A DNA stretch of 64,000 nt from Gluconobacter sp. Gdi. Lineage in GTDB: Bacteria; Pseudomonadota; Alphaproteobacteria; Acetobacterales; Acetobacteraceae. The notes under the pieces were generated by a model. The model saw only the letters and a list, made by a program, of their open reading frames with translations, ran no database searches and was not told the origin of the DNA. This document shows positions 18,095 to 26,279 of this stretch, piece by piece; the stretch's first letter is position 1; every line of letters starts with the position of its first letter. The position numbers and the translations under genes are program-made. The DNA is taken from contig NZ_BLJQ01000001.1 in assembly GCF_014132155.1 (NCBI RefSeq), positions 558,001 through 622,000 on the forward strand. Direction: 5' to 3'.

Positions 18095-18973
18095 GATCCA
18101 GTTCCCGCGCCCGTCTGCGCGGACAAACGTCCAGAGTTCCGTAACGGTTACGGGCTCTGTTGAGCTTCCATCAATCACATTGCCAAACGAGTCGGTTGTG
18201 ACGTCCGTCATGGAATAACGCATGGCAACCGTCGCATAGGTCAGGTTGCGTTCGCGCCAGGCTTCAGACAGATCGCCACGCTGGAACTGAACATTGGAGA
18301 CAATGTTACGTGCGCCACGGCTGGTGAGATCAGAAAGCTGTTCGTTGAAGTATCCAGCCATTTCCGGTGTGGTCATGCTGGAAAGCGCACGTGTGTTCTG
18401 TGCACTCCAGGCTGCCTGGATATCAAGAAGGAGGCGCTGGAAGCTGGTATAATCGTCGTTGCTCAACGTAACGGGAGCGCTTCCTCCAGCCGCACTGAAC
18501 GGAGCGCTGCCAGACATTCCGTTTGCTGCCGTCTTGCGACGATTAAACAGCCGAAGAACGAACATTATCAGGGCACCAATCACGAACACCTGGAACAAAA
18601 ATCCAAGGAATGACGTGCCGCCGTTCATGCCACCAAAGAACCCGTGTCCACTCAGCATTCCGAACAGACCAGCGCCCAGCAGGCCTCCTGCAAAACCTGT
18701 CATGAACGGATGGCGGTTTGGAAAGGACGGGCGATAACCCGGCGTCATGGGTGCCATCGGACGAGGAGCGGTCTGTGCACCATAGTTGGACTGCGGCGCC
18801 ATTGTCCGGTCCATTGGGCGTGTCCAGCTCGGCGTGATGGATGTCCGTGGAGGCGCACTCCAGGTGCGTGAACCACGGCTCCCCATAGAGGCACCGCCAC
18901 CCGGACGGGCATCGGCGGAACCCAGCACGCAAAGTAGCGCACAGGCGACGGAGAAAAGACGAAAATTACGCAT
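18068..18973 (-). CDS. Tim44-like domain protein with signal peptide and Gly/Met-rich membrane segment
   Basis: About 301 residues. The N-terminus (RNFRLFSVACALLCVLGSADA) is a signal peptide; then comes a Gly/Ser/Arg/Pro-rich stretch (RPGGGASMGSRGSRTW), a Gly-rich hydrophobic segment (FAGGLLGAGLFGMLSGHGFFGG) and a second helix (FLFQVFVIGALIMFVLRLF). The C-terminal third (from about residue 165) resembles the Tim44/TIM44-like fold: LLLDIQAAWSAQN, MTTPEMAGYFNEQL, TELWTFVR. The ATG shares a base with the upstream pmbA stop (TGATG), so it is coupled. Function unknown in bacteria; probably envelope-associated. Confidence 0.82.
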   Translation of the reverse strand: MRNFRLFSVACALLCVLGSADARPGGGASMGSRGSRTWSAPPRTSITPSWTRPMDRTMAPQSNYGAQTAPRPMAPMTPGYRPSFPNRHPFMTGFAGGLLGAGLFGMLSGHGFFGGMNGGTSFLGFLFQVFVIGALIMFVLRLFNRRKTAANGMSGSAPFSAAGGSAPVTLSNDDYTSFQRLLLDIQAAWSAQNTRALSSMTTPEMAGYFNEQLSDLTSRGARNIVSNVQFQRGDLSEAWRERNLTYATVAMRYSMTDVTTDSFGNVIDGSSTEPVTVTELWTFVRADGRGNWILSAIQQAG

Positions 18974-20304
18974 CAAAGTCCTGCAATGCTCATGCCATCA
19001 ATCCGGATGCTCGGCGCATTCACGCTGCTCCGGAAGGAAAGATCGCTGGCTGGAACCATACGGGAGAACATGTCCCGAAGATTTCCAGCAATCGTGAGTT
19101 CAGCAACGGGCTCAGCAAGCTCGCCGTTACGGATCATGAAGCCGGAAGCCCCTCGGCTGTAATCACCCGTCAGCATATTGATGGATGACCCCATGAGTTC
19201 CGTGACCAGTATTCCTTCCTTTATATCGGAACGCAGATCCCCTGCGGAAAGATCACCTAGTTCAAGATGAAGATTTGTCACACTTGGGCTCGGTGGACCT
19301 GAAACGCCTCTGCTTGCGCGCCCGTTGGACCGCAGGTCAAGCTGACGGGCGCTTCTGGAATCCAGCAGCCATGTGGTGAGAACGCCGTCCGAAATCAGAT
19401 CCAGAGCTGTCGCGGGGCAGCCTTCACCGTCGAAGGGACGCGAGCCCGCACCACGAATACGGCGAGGATCGTCACGGACTGTCAGGCCAGCGGACAGAAT
19501 ACGTGTCCCCATGGCTTCTTTCAGGAATGACGTGCCTCTCGCAACGGATGCGCCATTGATGGCACTCGCCAGATGACCCAACAGGCTGGAGGAAACCCGC
19601 GGATCATAAATGATGCTGTATGTGCCAGTCTTCGGACGAGAGGGGTTCACGCGCGAGACAGCACGTTCTCCTGCCTCACGGCCGATAAGGGCAGGTGCGT
19701 CCAGATCTTCCAAATGGACGGTGCCGTGATGAGCATAGTCCCGCTGCATCAGCGCGCCATCACCGGCCAGTACGCTGGCGCTGATGGAGTGCCCTGTACG
19801 GCTGTAACGCCCCATGAAGCCCGCAGACGTACCAAGCGCAATAACTGTGCGGCCATGTCCGGAAGAAGCGCCGTTGGTATTGGTAACACCAGATACAGCC
19901 AAGGCAGCGTCTTCCGCTTCTCGTGCGCGCGCCAGAAGGGCGTCCATGTGCGGTGCTGCCGTGTCTTCCAGATCCAGACCGGACGCATCAAAATGTCCAA
20001 CCATGCTGTCAGGCGCAAGACCGCCAAAGCGGTCTTCTGGCACGACAAGCGCCATGGCACAGGCCTGTTCTGCCAGGCGATCAAACTCGGCTTCATCCAG
20101 AACGCTGGTTGACACCGATGCGGCTTTTTGGCCCCGGAAAACACGGAGGCCCAGCGCAACACTTTCTGAGCGCTCTATGCCTTCAGGGACACCTTTCCGA
20201 ACCATCGCGGATTCGGATTCATTTCTGATGAACACGGCATCGGCGTGATCGGCACCATGTCGTTTGGCAGCGGCGAGGAGGGCTTCAATGGGCGTAGTGG
20301 TCAT
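18973..20304 (-). CDS. pmbA: TldD/PmbA family metalloprotease-like protein (TldE)
   Basis: The 443-residue PmbA/TldE partner of the TldD/E heterodimeric zinc protease, which unfolds and cleaves flexible peptides such as microcins and antitoxins in E. coli. Family blocks: SVALGLRVFRGQKAASVSTS, DEAEFDRLAEQA, GTYSIIYDPRVSSSLLGHL, FDGEGCPAT, and near the end GDYSRGASGFMIRNGELAEPV. TldE itself lacks the catalytic HEXXH of TldD; none is seen here, and tldD is not in the window. Its ATG overlaps the M16 protease stop (ATGA). Confidence 0.92.
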   Translation of the reverse strand: MTTTPIEALLAAAKRHGADHADAVFIRNESESAMVRKGVPEGIERSESVALGLRVFRGQKAASVSTSVLDEAEFDRLAEQACAMALVVPEDRFGGLAPDSMVGHFDASGLDLEDTAAPHMDALLARAREAEDAALAVSGVTNTNGASSGHGRTVIALGTSAGFMGRYSRTGHSISASVLAGDGALMQRDYAHHGTVHLEDLDAPALIGREAGERAVSRVNPSRPKTGTYSIIYDPRVSSSLLGHLASAINGASVARGTSFLKEAMGTRILSAGLTVRDDPRRIRGAGSRPFDGEGCPATALDLISDGVLTTWLLDSRSARQLDLRSNGRASRGVSGPPSPSVTNLHLELGDLSAGDLRSDIKEGILVTELMGSSINMLTGDYSRGASGFMIRNGELAEPVAELTIAGNLRDMFSRMVPASDLSFRSSVNAPSIRIDGMSIAGL

Positions 20305-21566
20305 GCAGCAAGCCTCGCAGTGATGTCTTCAATGGCAGGCACATTCTTCACGGGCCCGATAGCCGTGAAAGTTGGAGTGCCTGCAAAGATGGTCTTCGCA
20401 ACCCGTAGGATGTCAGCTTCCGTTACGGCATCAATTTTACCGACTGTCTCCGTGACAGGAACAGGGCGGCCATGAACCTGGATCTGGCGTGCCAGCTGTT
20501 CGCACCTGCTACCCGTGCTCTCCAGAGACATGAGCAGGGATGATTTGAGCTGCGCCCGGGCACGAGAAAGCTCTTCAGGTGTCAGGCCGTCCTGAAGGCG
20601 CTTGAGCTCGTCAATCATGACCGGCACCAGCTCAGCCACTTCGGCTTCGCCCGTTCCCGCATAAAGTCCGAACAGACCACTGTCGCTGAATGGGGAGGCA
20701 AACGAATAGACGCTGTAAACCAACCCGCGACGTTCGCGAATTTCCTGAAAGAGCCGCGAAGACATGCCGCCGCCCAACAAGGTGGACAGGATCATGACAG
20801 CGTAATGATCGGGGTGGTGATAGCTGACAGACGGGAAGCCCATCACCAGGTGGGCCTGATCCAGCTCGCGTGTGGTGCGGATGTCACCGCCGGCATAGTC
20901 CGCATTGCGGGGCGTTGAGGTCTGATGAGTGGGAAGGTCGGCGAAGTGCTCTTTCACGAGATCCACGACCTGCTGGTGATGCAGGTTGCCGGCCGCGGCG
21001 ATCGTGATGTTACGCGTGGTGTAATGTTCACGCATGTAGCCCATCAACGTCTCACGCGTCATGCCTGAAACGAGCTCTTCCGTCCCTAGCGTCGGGCGGC
21101 CCATCGGTTGCGCCGGGAAGGCACATTCCTGGAAGTGATCGAAGATGATGTCATCTGGTGTATCGTTGGCCTGACCGATTTCCTGAAGGATGACACCACG
21201 CTCACGCTCGATTTCGGCATCCAGAAACGTGCTGTGCGTGAGAATATCCCCGATGATGTCTACACCAAGCGGCAGATCCTCCTTGAGGAGCTTGACGTAA
21301 TATGCGGTGGTTTCCCGCGCAGTGTAAGCATTGATATGACCACCGACATTCTCGATCTCTTCGGCAATACGGGCTGCGGACCGTCTTTCTGTGCCTTTGA
21401 AAGCCATATGCTCGAGAAAGTGGGAGACGCCGTTGTTTTCTGCAGTTTCGTCGCGTGTGCCGATCGAAACATAGGCGCCGAAGGATACGGTCTCAACGCG
21501 TTCCATGCGTTCCGTGATGATGGTCAGACCGTTGTCGAGCGTGGTGACTTCAATCGTATCGGGCAT
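20301..21566 (-). CDS. M16 family zinc peptidase (processing-peptidase-like)
   Basis: About 421 residues. The inverted zinc motif HxxEH is present as HFLEHMAFKG near residue 49, with the distal Glu in EIENVGGHINAYTARETTAYY. This is the single-domain-pair bacterial homologue of mitochondrial processing peptidase, common next to thrC in alphaproteobacteria. The start at 21566 (MPDTIEVTTLDNG) is chosen because the family begins with this LDNGL segment; a longer in-frame version would run into the thrC terminator. Followed by pmbA with a four-base overlap. Confidence 0.92.
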   Translation of the reverse strand: MPDTIEVTTLDNGLTIITERMERVETVSFGAYVSIGTRDETAENNGVSHFLEHMAFKGTERRSAARIAEEIENVGGHINAYTARETTAYYVKLLKEDLPLGVDIIGDILTHSTFLDAEIERERGVILQEIGQANDTPDDIIFDHFQECAFPAQPMGRPTLGTEELVSGMTRETLMGYMREHYTTRNITIAAAGNLHHQQVVDLVKEHFADLPTHQTSTPRNADYAGGDIRTTRELDQAHLVMGFPSVSYHHPDHYAVMILSTLLGGGMSSRLFQEIRERRGLVYSVYSFASPFSDSGLFGLYAGTGEAEVAELVPVMIDELKRLQDGLTPEELSRARAQLKSSLLMSLESTGSRCEQLARQIQVHGRPVPVTETVGKIDAVTEADILRVAKTIFAGTPTFTAIGPVKNVPAIEDITARLAA

Positions 21567-21574
21567 GAGTTTCC

Positions 21575-21617
21575 GTAAAATCATAAAAAGACAGGCTCCC
21601 TGAGATGGGGAGCCTGT
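21575..21617 (-). terminator. rho-independent terminator of thrC
   Basis: Perfect ten-base stem ACAGGCTCCC/GGGAGCCTGT (21591-21600 with 21608-21617), loop of seven. Read on the minus strand it is followed by CTTTTTATGATTTTA. It lies between thrC and the M16 peptidase gene, so the peptidase unit probably has partial read-through or its own promoter. Confidence 0.8.
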
Positions 21618-21634
21618 AGGAAGGAACAAGCCTG

Positions 21635-23035
21635 TCAGTGGCGGCGGATATGGCTGCGAACCGCATCCTGAATACCGGCGAGCTGACTGCTCATGGTGTC
21701 ATAGCGCTCTGGGCGCTCGAAAAGATCAGCGAGGTGAGGCGGCAAAGCAGCCTTGATTCCGGTCGCCGCGAAAACGGCATCCGGGAATTTGGCAGGATGT
21801 GCAGTGGCTGCAGCGACCATCGGAATGCCCGGCTCTTGGAAGCGCTTGCCGACTGCCAGGCCGATCGCCGTATGGGGATCCGCCAGATAGAGGCTTTCGC
21901 TGTAGAAGTGACGCATGGCTTCGCTGGTCTGCTCATCACTGAGCGTCATGCCGTCAAAGACGTCTTTCATGCGCGTCCAAGCATCGTGGGGTACGGCCAT
22001 TCGGCCAGTTTCACGAAACTCTTTCATGATCGCAGCACAACGCGTCGGGTTGCGGTCCAGAAGTTCGAACAGCAGACGTTCGAAATTGGACGAGACCTGA
22101 ATGTCCATGGACGGCGAAAGGCTTGGCTCCACCGTACGGACGCTCATATCGTTTTCAATCAGAAAGCGCGTGAGAATGTCATTGCGGTTCGACCCAATGC
22201 ACAGGCGACGGATGGGGAGACCCATCTGGCGTGCGGCCCAGGCTGCCAGCACATTGCCGAAGTTGCCGGTCGGAACGGAGAAAGATACTTCGCGATCTGG
22301 TGCGCCTAATGCCAGCGCTGCCCGGACGTAATACGGGATCTGGGCGGCGATACGGGCCCAGTTGATGGAGTTGACGGCGGAAAGAGAGACTTCGTCGCGG
22401 AACGTCGTGTCTGCGAAGAGGGCCTTTACCATGTCCTGACAGGTATCGAAGTCACCCTCGACGGCAATGTTCAGGATATTGTCGTCCGGAACCGTTGTCA
22501 TCTGGCGGCGCTGAACTTCTGACGTCCGGCCTTTTGGGTGAAGAATGACGACGGACAGGCGCTCGCGGCCACGGCAGGCTTCGATGGCAGCCGAGCCGGT
22601 GTCACCGGATGTTGCACCGACGATCGTAACTTTATGGTTCCGCTGCGTCAGGACATGATCGAACAGGCGGCCGAGCATCTGCATCGCCATATCTTTGAAG
22701 GCGAGCGTAGGGCCATGGAACAGTTCAAGTGAGAAAAGGTCCTGCTCCACTTCGCAAAGCGGCGCGACAGCGGCGTGATCAAAGCCCGCATAGGCGTCCC
22801 GGGCCATGTCGCGAAGAGTATCGCGGTCAATGGCGCCTTCGGAAAACAGCGAAATGACTTCGGCAGTCAGGTCCGCGTAGGAGAGCGTGCGCCATTCACG
22901 GAACGTCTGGGCGCTGATTTTTGGCCAGCTCTCCGGCATGTAGAGACCACCGTCTCCAGCAAGGCCGGCAAGGAGGATGTCGGAGAAGTTGGGTGCGTCG
23001 GCGGTCAGGTCGCCGCGAGTAGATCGGTAGCGCAT
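21635..23035 (-). CDS. thrC: threonine synthase
   Basis: PLP enzyme that converts O-phosphohomoserine to threonine, the last step of threonine synthesis. The PLP lysine is in GPTLAFKDMAMQ; GATSGDTGSAAIEA and SVPTGNFGNVLAAW bind the cofactor phosphate. The N-terminal MRYRSTRG and 466-residue length are typical of the long bacterial ThrC type. No clear Shine-Dalgarno precedes the ATG, and only 22 bases separate it from the upstream periplasmic-protein gene, which suggests read-through transcription. Confidence 0.96.
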   Translation of the reverse strand: MRYRSTRGDLTADAPNFSDILLAGLAGDGGLYMPESWPKISAQTFREWRTLSYADLTAEVISLFSEGAIDRDTLRDMARDAYAGFDHAAVAPLCEVEQDLFSLELFHGPTLAFKDMAMQMLGRLFDHVLTQRNHKVTIVGATSGDTGSAAIEACRGRERLSVVILHPKGRTSEVQRRQMTTVPDDNILNIAVEGDFDTCQDMVKALFADTTFRDEVSLSAVNSINWARIAAQIPYYVRAALALGAPDREVSFSVPTGNFGNVLAAWAARQMGLPIRRLCIGSNRNDILTRFLIENDMSVRTVEPSLSPSMDIQVSSNFERLLFELLDRNPTRCAAIMKEFRETGRMAVPHDAWTRMKDVFDGMTLSDEQTSEAMRHFYSESLYLADPHTAIGLAVGKRFQEPGIPMVAAATAHPAKFPDAVFAATGIKAALPPHLADLFERPERYDTMSSQLAGIQDAVRSHIRRH

Positions 23036-23057
23036 GGGAAGTTTATATCACGACCTT

Positions 23058-24050
23058 CTATGGCAAGGCGATGCGAAGAATGTGCGGTTTTCCATCTTCT
23101 GATGTCAGAACGGCAACCTGATGGCTGTCAGAAACCGCCAGTGCTCCAGCCTCGAGAAGGCGAGTGTCCCGGATGAGGATCAGGGGATTGCGTTCGCTGC
23201 CGAACTGAAGGAGAGCGCCATCCGTAAGGTCAGACATGTAGAAGACGTTTTCAGGGCTTAGGGTGATGCCGCCGAGGCTCGGCGTGTCGCGCCATTCTAC
23301 AATGCCATCAAGCTGCTCAACGGGCGTGAAAGCCGGATCTGTCAGGAGGGAAGCGTCAATCCGATACAGGGGGCCGCAGGCAGGCATGTAAAACAGCCAT
23401 TGCCCCTTTGCGTCGAGCGCCAGAAACCGAACATTTCCGCCAGTCAGAGGGTGCCCGTCTGGTCCGTTGATAATTTGTGCGTTGCGCGTGAACGGTCTGC
23501 GTCCTGTGACGGATGGATCGTACGGCAGAAAGCGCTGTGCTTTACCGTCCTTCAGGGAAACGACAACGAGGGCCGGTTTTCCTTCGTCCGTCACATAGGC
23601 AAAACTTCCATGGACCTGAAGTGCCGTGAGATTGCTGCCTTTCAGCGTTCCGCCGACGAAGGGGACCGCTCCAAGAAGCTTTCCATCCACAGAGAGATGA
23701 ACAAGCTTAGCCTGAGGCGATACTGTCAGGCCCCAGTAATCCGATCCTGCCTGCGTCAGAAATGCGAGGGGTGGGATTTGTCCCTGCTCAGCGGCATCAA
23801 TCGGAAACGGATGAGTGTGATTTTGGGAATCGAGTAAAACAGGGCGACCCTCTTCACTCAAAGCCAGGAAAGTGTCTGCGCCATGTGGAAGCAGGGAGCC
23901 AAGCTGAACATGATCAAGCGCAGCATCAGCAACAATCTGTGCTGACTGCGGAGCATCTTTCCACGGATGGTCTGCATAAGCAGGTGAAGAGAACAGACCA
24001 GCAGCGCCCAGAAGGACGCTCGCGACGGAATATAAAAACCGGCTTTTCAT
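23058..24050 (-). CDS. yellow/MRJP-like periplasmic beta-propeller protein
   Basis: About 330 residues with an N-terminal signal peptide (SRFLYSVASVLLGAAGLFSSPAYA). The ATG at 24050 is picked for its GGAG box and signal sequence. The mature protein shows repeated beta-propeller-type strands and the bacterial major-royal-jelly/yellow family patterns: LTALQVHGSFAYVTDEG, GRRPFTRNAQIINGPDG, FLALDAKGQWLFYMPACGPLYRI and TDGALLQFG. Members are sometimes annotated as L-dopachrome tautomerase-related or SMP-30-like, but the reaction in bacteria is not established. It may share a transcript with thrC. Confidence 0.7.
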   Translation of the reverse strand: MKSRFLYSVASVLLGAAGLFSSPAYADHPWKDAPQSAQIVADAALDHVQLGSLLPHGADTFLALSEEGRPVLLDSQNHTHPFPIDAAEQGQIPPLAFLTQAGSDYWGLTVSPQAKLVHLSVDGKLLGAVPFVGGTLKGSNLTALQVHGSFAYVTDEGKPALVVVSLKDGKAQRFLPYDPSVTGRRPFTRNAQIINGPDGHPLTGGNVRFLALDAKGQWLFYMPACGPLYRIDASLLTDPAFTPVEQLDGIVEWRDTPSLGGITLSPENVFYMSDLTDGALLQFGSERNPLILIRDTRLLEAGALAVSDSHQVAVLTSEDGKPHILRIALP

Positions 24051-24099
24051 AGCTCCAGACATCGGCCCGTCCAGAAAATTTGGCAAGCCTCAAACAGGA

Positions 24100-24438
24100 C
24101 TAATAATCCAGCGTGGCTTCTCGCTCCGTTTTTTCTTCTCGGGTTTTCGAAGAAAGAATGCGGGCTGCATGACGTTGCACAGGCGACAGTGCCGGTCGCG
24201 GGTTGGACAGCCAGGGGGCGTGTTCATGCTCAACCGGGAAAAGCACGGCTGCATGCATAAGCAACGCCGCATCTACGGTCATGCATTCAATGGACCAGCG
24301 TTGGTCGGGCATGCGAGCAATGTAATGACCGGATGCAGTCTGTCTGATTTCAATAGGGAACGTGCGCGTGGTCATACCCTGGCGCACAGTTGCATAAACC
24401 AGGCCCGGAACGCTGCCTGTCCGTTGTTCAAGATGCAT
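24100..24438 (-). CDS. small hypothetical protein
   Basis: A 112-residue frame starting with ATG and an AGAGG-like box, 49 bases ahead of the yellow-like gene and on the same strand. The product has mixed composition (FPIEIRQTASGHYIARMPDQRWSIECM, then a basic, Lys/Glu-rich C-terminus), with no signal peptide or membrane helix. No family recognised. It is probably real because it fills the gap in strand-consistent fashion and has its own promoter space upstream, but it could be spurious. Confidence 0.5.
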   Translation of the reverse strand: MHLEQRTGSVPGLVYATVRQGMTTRTFPIEIRQTASGHYIARMPDQRWSIECMTVDAALLMHAAVLFPVEHEHAPWLSNPRPALSPVQRHAARILSSKTREEKTEREATLDY

Positions 24439-24590
24439 GGTCAGACGCCTCTGGCTAGTCTTGTTACAAGACGTTATGACGCCCAGAGTCTGAAAACTTC
24501 GTTAACGCCTCATGGTGTTTCTTTGGGGCGTCTTGCCGAAATCTTCTCGAAAGAATGGATTTTCAGGGCATTTGGCCGCATCACTGACGG

Positions 24591-26279
24591 ATGACAGGTC
24601 ATTACAAGCCAGATCCGACGCGTTTTGCTTTTGACTGCTTCGCCGGAGGCGACCTCGCGAGCGCCGAAAAATCCTTTCGTGACATCCTGGCTCATGACCC
24701 TAGGCAACCTGATGCGTGGCACGGCATGGCCTGTCTGGCTCGTGCTCGCGGGCAGAATGCGACAGCTATTGCGATGGCGGGACGGGCTTTGCAGTCTGGT
24801 GGCCTTCCAGCATCAAGATCAGCGCGTGTTCATATCACATTGGGGTTGGCACTCGCTGCAGAGGGCCATTTTGAACCCGCACGTGCGGCTCTCTCCGTAG
24901 CGCGAACATTGCAGCCTGCTGACCCGCGCGCCCATGCCGCGAGTGCTGAAGTCTTTTTGCTGCTGGGGCAGCGTAAAGCGGCCTGTGAAGCTCTGGAGGA
25001 AGCGTGCGCCCTTGCGCGCGACGATGTCGAATATCTCACAAGGCTTGGTGAAATCTATCTGCAGGACGGGCGTCCGGATAAGGCACTTTTCTGTTTTGAC
25101 AGAGTGACGAAACGTGCGCCGCGCGATGGGCGTGGCTGGGCTAATCTCGGAGCGGCGTTTTTTGAAAGCAGGCTTTTAGAGTCAGCCCTACAGGCTTTGG
25201 AAAAGGCATGTGAGTTGGGAGCCCGAACCGAAGCAACACTGAATAGTCTCGGCTTGGTTCAGATGGCTCTTGGGAATTTGCCGGAAGCACGCAGAGCCTT
25301 GGAAGAAGCATTGGGCTTTGCTCCCGAAGATGCCCGGATTGCTAATAACCTTGGAACGGTTCTAATGGAGATGGGCGAGGAAGAGACAGCCAAGCGGCTT
25401 TTTTCGGCCATCACTGATCGGACGTCTGGTTACGAGCAAGCCCAGGCGCGCTTCAATCACGCGACTATTCTGCTGGGAGAAGGTGAGTTTTCGGAAGGCT
25501 GGCAGGAATTTGAAAGTCGACATCGCCTTCTAAAGACGCCGCAGTCTTCTCCAGCGTGGGATGGCTCCGAGGGGGAATTACCGATTGCCGTGACGGCAGA
25601 GCAGGGTCTGGGAGATAGCATCCAGTTTCTGAGGTTTTTGCCTTTAGCCGCTGCCAGACGACCTCTCCGACTGCATGTCCCGGTAGATTCGTTAGTAAGC
25701 CGGATGTCTACGATGGAACATGCTCGGATTCTGGAACCAGAAGGACCTGTCGCAGGAGAAATCAGTCTTCTGAGCTTACCATTTGTTCTGGGGCTGGCGG
25801 GCCAGGGAGGAACAGCGCCCTATATGAAGTCCCCGTCGATCCCGGAGCCGCGGGTTGTTGGACTCTGCTGGGCTGGAAATCCGTCTTACAGGTTTGATCG
25901 TCGTCGCTCTCTAAATTTGGAATGGCTGAAGCCGCTACAACGTGTTGAGGGCGTTCGTTTTGTATCCCTTCAGCAGGGAAATTGCCCGGAATGGATGGAA
26001 AAGGTCTCTCTCGAAACACCCGGAGAGCTCGCGGACGCCGTAGGGCGGTGCTCGCTTGTTATTAGTGTGGATACTGCGGTGGCACACATGGCCGGTGCCG
26101 TGGGTCGCCCGCTTTGGCTGTTGAATCGCCGAGGCGGTGACTGGCGGTGGAAAACAACTCCCTGGTACCAGAATGTGCAGCAGTTCAGGCCGGAAGGCTT
26201 CCTGCCAGAAGCATGGCCACCCGTTGTGGAACAGGTGGCCGAAAACCTCAGGAAGTGGGCGCAGCAACAGCCTTCTTGA
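24591..26279 (+). CDS. TPR-repeat protein fused to a GT9/GT41-like glycosyltransferase domain
   Basis: 562 residues in two parts. Residues 1 to about 290 are tandem tetratricopeptide repeats (for example YLTRLGEIYLQDGRPDKALFCFDRV, GWANLGAAFFESRLLESALQALEKA, NNLGTVLMEMGEEETAKRLF). Residues from about 330 on resemble the donor-binding half of ADP-heptose/GT9-type transferases: VTAEQGLGDSIQFLRFLP, VGLCWAGNPSYRFDRRRSL, FVSLQQGN and SVDTAVAHMAGAVGRPLWLL. Such TPR-glycosyltransferase proteins occur in alphaproteobacteria, possibly for protein or flagellin glycosylation. Its last 32 bases overlap the 3' end of glnD on the other strand. The target is unknown. Confidence 0.8.
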   Translation: MTGHYKPDPTRFAFDCFAGGDLASAEKSFRDILAHDPRQPDAWHGMACLARARGQNATAIAMAGRALQSGGLPASRSARVHITLGLALAAEGHFEPARAALSVARTLQPADPRAHAASAEVFLLLGQRKAACEALEEACALARDDVEYLTRLGEIYLQDGRPDKALFCFDRVTKRAPRDGRGWANLGAAFFESRLLESALQALEKACELGARTEATLNSLGLVQMALGNLPEARRALEEALGFAPEDARIANNLGTVLMEMGEEETAKRLFSAITDRTSGYEQAQARFNHATILLGEGEFSEGWQEFESRHRLLKTPQSSPAWDGSEGELPIAVTAEQGLGDSIQFLRFLPLAAARRPLRLHVPVDSLVSRMSTMEHARILEPEGPVAGEISLLSLPFVLGLAGQGGTAPYMKSPSIPEPRVVGLCWAGNPSYRFDRRRSLNLEWLKPLQRVEGVRFVSLQQGNCPEWMEKVSLETPGELADAVGRCSLVISVDTAVAHMAGAVGRPLWLLNRRGGDWRWKTTPWYQNVQQFRPEGFLPEAWPPVVEQVAENLRKWAQQQPS

